A DNA stretch of 17,995 nt from NCBI GenBank assembly GCA_003557085.1, contig PWPR01000202.1, positions 1-17,995 of the forward strand, written 5' to 3'. The translations under genes were made by a program, and so were the position numbers. Under the pieces are notes generated by a model, which saw nothing but the letters and a program-made list of their open reading frames with translations, was not told the DNA's origin and did no database searches. This document shows, one piece after another, positions 14,080-17,995 of this stretch (position 1 is its first letter; each line of letters starts with the position of its first letter). The stretch is from Clostridia bacterium. Lineage in GTDB: Bacteria; Bacillota; UBA994; PWPR01.

Positions 14080-14331
14080 ATGGATATAATACTTGTACTG
14101 CCAAGTTGTACATGAGTAAGTGAAAAGAATTCTATGGAAGTAGAAAAAATAATAAAGGCTTTTGAAGCTGCTGGGTTAGAGTACAAATTAGAAGTTATAG
14201 ATGATTTGAAACTATCTTTAGAACTAAATGTGTTTAACCCACCTGCTCTAATTGCTAATGGAAAGATTATTTTTGATAAAGCATGGCCATCTGAAGAGAA
14301 GATGTTAAGAATAATAGATTTGCTGAAATAA
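14080..14331 (+). CDS. Thioredoxin-fold small selenoprotein candidate (in-frame UGA at 14113-14115)
   Basis: Reading UGA 14113-14115 as selenocysteine gives an 83-residue protein beginning MDIILVLPSCT-Sec-VSEKNSMEVEKIIKAFE. ATG 14080 has a good ribosome binding site (AGGGGTG, 14068-14074) five bases upstream, whereas the next in-frame ATG (14134) has none. The pattern is that of small archaeal/bacterial redox-active thioredoxin-like proteins: strand, active-site turn, helix, a strand YKLEVIDDL, the cis-proline segment FNPPALIANGKII, and a C-terminal helix. Cys10 and Sec12 give a C-x-Sec arrangement; if Sec12 is aligned with the second Cys of CxxC, Ser9 takes the place of the first. A disulfide or selenylsulfide reductase role is likely in general terms; the partner is unknown. 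It follows the GNAT gene in the same unit. A nonsense mutation is the alternative, but the start signal and intact downstream frame favour Sec. Confidence 0.75.
14130..14145 (+). promoter_or_regulatory. SECIS-like hairpin following the UGA at 14113
   Basis: TTCTA (14130-14134) pairs perfectly with TAGAA (14141-14145) around the loop TGGAAG. The loop begins after 19 nt from the UGA and has G as second and third bases. The stem is short and A-T rich, so this is the weakest of the three candidate SECIS hairpins in the window. Confidence 0.5.
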
Positions 14332-14355
14332 AAAAAGCCAAATTCTTGGCTTTTT
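14332..14355. terminator. Bidirectional terminator
   Basis: AAAAAGCCAA (14332-14341) pairs perfectly with TTGGCTTTTT (14346-14355) around ATTC. It fills the whole gap between two convergent stop codons and has T runs in both directions. Confidence 0.9.
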
Positions 14356-14550
14356 CTAAAACAATAATCTAATTCCAATATAAAGAGCTATTGCTCCTAT
14401 CACATAAAACAGTATCACGGTGCCTTTTTCGCCTAGGGTTTTCTTAAAAGCTTCTACTTTGAAATTATTCCAAACTATAGCAGGTTTGGCATATGCAGAG
14501 TAAGCAACAATTAAAGCATAAATAATCAAAATGAGCCCTAAAAGTTTCAC
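14356..14550 (-). CDS. Small membrane protein, unrecognised family
   Basis: A 64-residue hydrophobic protein. The start is taken as GTG 14550 because GAGGTG (14562-14557) lies six bases upstream and the product then begins MKLLGLILIIYALIVAYSAYA; an in-frame GTG at 14559 lies within that site. Two membrane segments are visible, about residues 3-21 and 43-63 (GTVILFYVIGAIALYIGIRLL), joined by a basic loop with the motif KPAIVWNNFKVEAFKKTLGEKG. I do not recognise the family and assign no function. It lies 64 bp downstream of the ArsR-type regulator on the same strand; a TATAAT (14593-14588) between them without a good -35 leaves open whether they share a transcript. Confidence 0.65.
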   Translation of the reverse strand: MKLLGLILIIYALIVAYSAYAKPAIVWNNFKVEAFKKTLGEKGTVILFYVIGAIALYIGIRLLF

Positions 14551-14614
14551 ATGAATCACCTCGCCACTTTAATGTATTAGTAAATTAATTATATCACAAA
14601 TAAAACAACTAACA

Positions 14615-15718
14615 TTATAAAATATCTAAGAAAACAGATAAATTAGCAATTAATTTGTTTATATTTTCAACATTGATATAATGGCGTGTACTTCTTCCTT
14701 CAAGCTTTGATTCAATAAGATTTGCTTCTCTAAGTATTTTTGTGTGATTACTCACAGTTGGTCTAGTTATATTTAGAAAATCTGCCATTTGGGTATTATC
14801 CATACTAAAATGCCTGATAAGACGAAGTATTTTCATTCTAGTTGGATCAGATAAAGCTTTAAGACCATTAGTTAATTCAACAACTCCTGCATCAACTTCA
14901 TTAAAGTAGAAAAAATGATTATTACAGCCAACCATCAAGTAATTATGCCTCAAACTGGTGGCTCCATTAAAGTTGTATGGATCGACCCAAAAGAAGATAG
15001 CTTTATTCTTTTTAGCTACTTGTTCAGTTATTTCTCTAGATAAAGTCCAAGGGTGCTGACTAAGGTTAGGGGATTCATCAGATTTATCACTCCCTAAATC
15101 TTTTATGGCTTTGTCATAATAGGCTTTTATTGCTGATTTTCTGTCTTCTCTAAATGGTTTTAATATATTGTAATAAAACTCATCTAAAAGATTCCAAAAT
15201 TGAAGAAATAAAGATTGATCTTTGAGTACTTTAATTAAATTGAAATATTGTAAAAAGTTATTCTTGACAAAAGTAGAGTTATCATCAAGCACAAAACCCA
15301 CAGCTTTATGGTCAAGCTGACGTATTTTTGTTGCAATTTGAGCAAACCTTTCAGGAAAGGGAAAACTCGTATCAGGTTCTAAGTCATAAGTTTTGGCATA
15401 ATCTAAAACTTTTTTGTAAGCAAGATTAATATCAAGATCTTGGATAATTCTTTTGGCAGTTTCATAATCTGTTTCAAAAACAGCGTCTGCTAAATCAGCT
15501 AAATGTGTTATAATTACTTGTGGTTTGAAATCTCCTTCCCACAGGGATTTCCATCTTTTTGCAAAATCTTTTGGAATATCAGGGAGCATAATTTTGATAT
15601 AATTATTCCACTTTTCATAAGCTTCTTTGTGGTAAGGAGGAAGCTCGTGTGAGTCAGTACTTATTCCAAAGCTTAACTCAAGCATTATTGACTGACCGAC
15701 AAAAAAGCCACCATTCAT
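14615..15718 (-). CDS. ArsR-type winged-helix transcriptional regulator with long N-terminal domain
   Basis: A 367-residue protein. The last 90 residues are an ArsR/SmtB winged helix: LKALSDPTRMKILRLI, then TQMADFLNITRPTVSNHTKILREANLI as helix-turn-helix and LEGRSTRHYIN as the wing. The first 270 residues form a large, mostly helical domain of the kind found in ArsR proteins with a DUF5937-like N-terminal region, presumed to sense a ligand. There are no paired cysteines of the metal-sensing type (a single Cys in VGCNNHF). Start: ATG 15718 with only a weak GAGTG ribosome binding site; Met12, giving MLELSFGISTDSHELPPYH, is an alternative start with no better site. It is divergent from the GrpB gene, with direct and inverted repeats in the shared region, so autoregulation is plausible. 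The ligand is unknown. Confidence 0.85.
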   Translation of the reverse strand: MNGGFFVGQSIMLELSFGISTDSHELPPYHKEAYEKWNNYIKIMLPDIPKDFAKRWKSLWEGDFKPQVIITHLADLADAVFETDYETAKRIIQDLDINLAYKKVLDYAKTYDLEPDTSFPFPERFAQIATKIRQLDHKAVGFVLDDNSTFVKNNFLQYFNLIKVLKDQSLFLQFWNLLDEFYYNILKPFREDRKSAIKAYYDKAIKDLGSDKSDESPNLSQHPWTLSREITEQVAKKNKAIFFWVDPYNFNGATSLRHNYLMVGCNNHFFYFNEVDAGVVELTNGLKALSDPTRMKILRLIRHFSMDNTQMADFLNITRPTVSNHTKILREANLIESKLEGRSTRHYINVENINKLIANLSVFLDIL

Positions 15719-15732
15719 AATATCACTCTTTT

Positions 15733-15782
15733 CGTAGTTACTTGGCTACGCTTAGTTTAACAAGTCATTAAAATTAAGTCAA
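15733..15782 (-). promoter_or_regulatory. Promoter and candidate operators of the ArsR-type regulator
   Basis: On the minus strand TTGACT (15782-15777) and TAAACT (15759-15754) are 17 bp apart. A direct repeat AAGTCA (plus strand 15762-15767 and 15776-15781, 14 bp period) spans the spacer and -35 box. An inverted repeat CGTAG/CTACG (15733-15737 and 15746-15750) lies at the predicted transcript start. Either could be a binding site for the regulator. Confidence 0.5.
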
Positions 15783-15821
15783 TACATGTTTATTAGACTA
15801 TGGTAATAAAGGAGGAACTAA

Positions 15822-16358
15822 ATGTTAGGACTATCTAAAGGTGAATTTTATTTAGCACCATATAACAAAAAATGGATAAGTATTTTCAATGAAGAAAAAG
15901 AAAGACTTAATAGTTTAATTGGGGACTATATAGTGACAGTAGAGCATGTTGGTAGTACCTCATTGCCTATTATGGCTAAACCAGTGATTGACATTGCTAT
16001 AGGTATGGATAATTTAGCTAAGGTAGATAGTTGTGTGAAAGCGCTTTGTAATAATCCTGCATATGTCTATTTTGGAGAAAATGGGGTGCCAGGAAGGCAT
16101 TTGATTTCTAAATACAATGGAGAAAAAGGAACACATCATTTGCATTTTCAGCTAATTAACTCAAGTAATTGGCAAAACCAGATTCTTTTTAGAGATTTTC
16201 TACTTGATCATCCAAAGCATCTTAAAGAGTATGAGGAACTGAAGAAAAATTTGGCAAAAAAATCAAAGACAAGACTTGAATATACAAATAGCAAAGATGC
16301 TTTTATTAAACAAATAATAGTTTTAGCTAAGGATGGTGGATATAATGCCTCGGTATAG
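15822..16358 (+). CDS. GrpB/UPF0157 family protein (nucleotidyltransferase fold)
   Basis: A 178-residue protein with a perfect ribosome binding site (AAAGGAGGA) ahead of ATG 15822. The family hallmarks are the N-terminal YNKKWISIFNEEKERL segment, the core VEHVGSTSLPIMAKPVIDIAIG with the nucleotidyltransferase-type GST and D-x-A residues, GVPGRHLISKY, the THHLHFQL strand, and RDFLLDHPKHLKEYEELK. Some members are fused to dephospho-CoA kinase; the function of stand-alone members is not established, although the fold implies nucleotide transfer. The end of the gene overlaps the start of the FmdB-like gene by 14 bp, so the two are translated from one transcript. Confidence 0.9.
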   Translation: MLGLSKGEFYLAPYNKKWISIFNEEKERLNSLIGDYIVTVEHVGSTSLPIMAKPVIDIAIGMDNLAKVDSCVKALCNNPAYVYFGENGVPGRHLISKYNGEKGTHHLHFQLINSSNWQNQILFRDFLLDHPKHLKEYEELKKNLAKKSKTRLEYTNSKDAFIKQIIVLAKDGGYNASV

Positions 16359-16536
16359 TTTTATATGTGAAGATTGTCAATTTGAATTTGACCTTAAATG
16401 TAAGTTTGAAGAACTGGATAGTAAAAAATGTCCAAAATGTCATAGTGAAAAACTAGAAAGACTATATAAGAGTATCGGAATAAGTATGGGAGATACTCAA
16501 GAAAGTAAATGTAGTACATGACCATATGCTAGATAA
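16345..16536 (+). CDS. FmdB-like zinc ribbon protein with C-terminal CxxU (UGA at 16519 read as Sec)
   Basis: An FmdB-type zinc ribbon: MPRYSFICEDC followed by KCPKC, with Cys8, Cys11, Cys29 and Cys32 as zinc ligands, then KLERLYKSIGISM. A conventional reading ends at UGA 16519-16521 after 58 residues (...ESKCST). Read as selenocysteine, the frame adds Sec59-Pro-Tyr-Ala-Arg and stops at TAA 16534-16536, making the motif C56-S-T-U59. FmdB-like proteins often end in Ser/Cys-rich tails with CxxC pairs, so U would sit where Cys is usual. A 6-bp hairpin with loop AGTTA begins 17 nt after the UGA, the same geometry as in the peroxiredoxin. ATG 16345 follows GGTGG at 16335-16339; translation overlaps GrpB. 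The function of the family is poorly known; a redox-active or metal-sensing tail is inference. If the UGA is a true stop, the protein is simply 58 residues long. Confidence 0.7.
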
Positions 16537-16549
16537 GCAGTTAGCTTAT
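16533..16549 (+). promoter_or_regulatory. SECIS-like hairpin following the UGA at 16519
   Basis: ATAAGC (16533-16538) pairs perfectly with GCTTAT (16544-16549) around AGTTA. The loop begins 17 nt after the UGA, exactly as in the peroxiredoxin, and shares its AGTT loop start and GC closing pair region. It has no T tract and is separate from the true terminator that follows at 16553, so termination does not explain it. Confidence 0.65.
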
Positions 16550-16552
16550 TAT

Positions 16553-16589
16553 TAACTCTACCTTAGGTAAGGTAGAGTTATTTATTTTT
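16553..16589 (+). terminator. Rho-independent terminator after the FmdB-like gene
   Basis: A perfect 13-bp inverted repeat, TAACTCTACCTTA (16553-16565) and its complement (16568-16580), is followed by TTTATTTTT. Confidence 0.9.
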
Positions 16590-16609
16590 AAATTAATTTA
16601 TAAAAGCAC

Positions 16610-16640
16610 TAGACACACAAACATATGTTTGTAGTATAAT
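16610..16640 (+). promoter_or_regulatory. Promoter of the Y-family polymerase with embedded LexA-like operator
   Basis: TATAAT at 16635-16640 is a perfect -10 box; TAGACA at 16610-16615 is a possible -35 at 19 bp. Between them lies a perfect 16-bp palindrome, ACAAACATATGTTTGT (16617-16632). It resembles the Gram-positive LexA box CGAACATATGTTCG with A/T in place of the outer G/C. Its place between the boxes is right for a repressor operator, and the downstream gene is a classic SOS target. Confidence 0.7.
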
Positions 16641-16662
16641 AGAGTCAAGAGAGGTGGAATTT

Positions 16663-17910
16663 ATGATTGTATTTCATATTGATGTGAATTCAGCTTATCT
16701 AAGCTGGGAAGCTGCTTACAGGTTGCAGCACGGTGCAAAATTAGATTTAAGAGACATACCTTCTGTCATAGGGGGTAGTGAAAAAAATAGGCATGGGATT
16801 GTTTTGGCTAAATCTATTCCAGCTAAAAAGTTTGGCATAAGAACAGGTGAACCACTAGTGCAAGCTAGAAGAAAGTGTCCAAATTTAGTTACAATCCCAC
16901 CAAATTACTCTCTATATATGAAAGCAAGTAATATTCTTTATGAACTCTTGTTAGATTATTCACCAAATGTACAAAGATTTTCAGTAGATGAATGTTTTTT
17001 GGATTTTACAAGACAACAGCATTTATGGAAATCAGTAAAAATTGCTGCAGAACATTTAAGGAGCAGGGTAGAGAATGAGCTTGGCTTTACAGTCAATATT
17101 GGAGTATCAAATAATAAACTTCTAGCAAAAATGGGTTCAGATTTAAAAAAGCCTAATATGGTACATACGCTTTTTCCTAATGAGATGGAAAAGAAAATGT
17201 GGCCACTTCCAGTTAACGACCTTTACATGGTAGGAAACGCAACAACAAGGAAACTTTTGAAAATGGGAATTGTGACTATTGGAGATTTAGCTAAAACTGA
17301 CAAGGCATTTTTAAAAGCCCATTTTAAAAGTCATGGCGATGTTATTTGGAATTATGCTAACGGTATTGATAAAACAGCTGTTCATAGTGGTGAGTATTTA
17401 CCTTATAAAGGCGTAGGAAATGGAACTACAATTTCATATGATGTAACTGATAGGAAAGAAGCACATATGGTTTTATTATCTTTAGCTGAGAGAGTAGCTA
17501 TGCGGCTTAGAAAAAATGAGCATGTAGCTGGAGTAGTTGCTATTTCAATTAAAAACAGCTCATTAATTAGGTATTCGCATCAGTCTACTCTAAAAAATCC
17601 AACAGATATTACAAATGAAATATATCAAGAGGCTTGTCGTCTTTTTGACCAGTCATGGCAAGGGGAGCCAATAAGACATTTAAGAATTAGGTTATCATCT
17701 TTGATACCAAGGCATTTAAATCAGAAAACTTTTTTTGAAGCTGAGAAAAAAGAAAAGCTGCAGGATTTAGATAAAACTGTAGATAAGCTTAGAGAGAAAT
17801 TTGGAGATCATGTGCTAAAAAGAGGAGTTTTTATAAACAGTAGAATGGCACCTATTATGGGTGGTGTAGGAAATGAGGAAGATTATAAAATGATGACGAG
17901 CATTTTGTAA
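16663..17910 (+). CDS. dinB: Y-family translesion DNA polymerase (DinB/UmuC superfamily)
   Basis: A 415-residue Y-family polymerase. Palm motifs are FHIDVNSAYLSWEAAYRL with catalytic Asp7, and FSVDECFLDFT with Asp109 and Glu110. The fingers segment is GGSEKNRHGIVLAKS...ARRKCP. A helix-hairpin-helix thumb region (LPVNDLYMVGNATTRKLLKMGIVTIGDLA) and a little-finger domain follow. It copies damaged DNA at the cost of fidelity. ATG 16663 follows GAGGTGG (16651-16657) at five bases; an in-frame GTG at 16654 lies in that site. The LexA-like palindrome in its promoter indicates damage induction. I see no typical QLxLF clamp-binding motif at the C-terminus (...EEDYKMMTSIL). Assignment to Pol IV rather than another Y-family subgroup is moderately sure. 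A further gene starts 18 bp downstream. Confidence 0.9.
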   Translation: MIVFHIDVNSAYLSWEAAYRLQHGAKLDLRDIPSVIGGSEKNRHGIVLAKSIPAKKFGIRTGEPLVQARRKCPNLVTIPPNYSLYMKASNILYELLLDYSPNVQRFSVDECFLDFTRQQHLWKSVKIAAEHLRSRVENELGFTVNIGVSNNKLLAKMGSDLKKPNMVHTLFPNEMEKKMWPLPVNDLYMVGNATTRKLLKMGIVTIGDLAKTDKAFLKAHFKSHGDVIWNYANGIDKTAVHSGEYLPYKGVGNGTTISYDVTDRKEAHMVLLSLAERVAMRLRKNEHVAGVVAISIKNSSLIRYSHQSTLKNPTDITNEIYQEACRLFDQSWQGEPIRHLRIRLSSLIPRHLNQKTFFEAEKKEKLQDLDKTVDKLREKFGDHVLKRGVFINSRMAPIMGGVGNEEDYKMMTSIL

Positions 17911-17928
17911 TTAAGGGAGTGATTAATC

Positions 17929-17995
17929 ATGAAAGTTATATCAAAACCAGTAGAAGTTATCGCTCATTGTACTATTAAGGGAGTTCCACAACCGA
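17929..17995 (+). CDS. Start of an unrecognised small gene downstream of the polymerase
   Basis: ATG 17929 is preceded by AAGGGAGTG, a strong ribosome binding site at seven bases. The 22 codons visible before the window ends read MKVISKPVEVIAHCTIKGVPQP. It lies 18 bp after the polymerase stop codon without a terminator, so it should be co-transcribed with it and share its likely SOS control. The family cannot be identified from this fragment. Confidence 0.65.
   Translation, partial: MKVISKPVEVIAHCTIKGVPQP

Noticed and set aside
1..17995. CRISPR arrays, tRNA or rRNA genes, complete insertion sequences, phage genes
   Set aside because: No regularly spaced repeats, cloverleaf patterns, rRNA-like segments, transposase or phage frames were seen on either strand.

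Overview
The window looks like chromosomal DNA of an anaerobic, A+T-rich Firmicute, most likely a selenocysteine-using member of the Clostridia. The reasons are low-GC codon use, strong AGGAGG-type ribosome binding sites, SbcCD, a ferredoxin-coupled MinD-type ATPase with its DUF5320 partner, a tungsten aldehyde:ferredoxin oxidoreductase, and three genes in which an in-frame UGA is best read as selenocysteine. The genus cannot be fixed from the sequence.

Layout. Positions 1-840 hold the 3' end of a MinD-superfamily ATPase and a DUF5320 protein with its own consensus promoter. Positions 1011-1866 are a self-contained transcription unit for a selenocysteine peroxiredoxin (promoter, 5' hairpin, UGA at 1343 followed by a SECIS-like hairpin, terminator). 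Positions 1885-6182 carry sbcD-sbcC with a TAATG overlap. Positions 6183-6594 have no convincing gene and end in a bidirectional terminator. On the minus strand, 9195 down to 6595 is one unit: promoter, 23-residue leader peptide, attenuator, a Tet(M)-like ribosomal protection GTPase and a GNAT acetyltransferase. Rightward genes for dihydrolipoamide dehydrogenase (9295-10716) and a nucleoside 2-deoxyribosyltransferase-like protein (10827-11216) meet a leftward aldehyde:ferredoxin oxidoreductase (11238-13100).

Positions 13274-14331 hold a GNAT gene broken by a +1 shift at a run of nine A, then an 83-residue thioredoxin-fold selenoprotein candidate (UGA at 14113). On the minus strand are a small membrane protein and a long ArsR-type regulator. 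On the plus strand, a GrpB/UPF0157 protein overlaps an FmdB-like zinc ribbon whose apparent stop UGA at 16519 completes a CxxU motif. A Y-family DNA polymerase behind a LexA-like palindrome and the start of a further small gene end the window.

The main theme is redox and stress biology: selenoprotein peroxidase and thiol proteins, flavin and tungsten oxidoreductases, DNA break processing and SOS-type translesion synthesis, and a translation-protection GTPase under leader-peptide control. The most interesting signals are the three UGA/hairpin pairs, whose loops begin 17 to 19 nt after the UGA with G as second loop base, the Arg-Leu-Arg leader peptide with a 12-bp terminator stem, and the A9 frameshift. 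No selA, selB, selC or selD gene is in the window, so selenocysteine decoding remains an inference from sequence.
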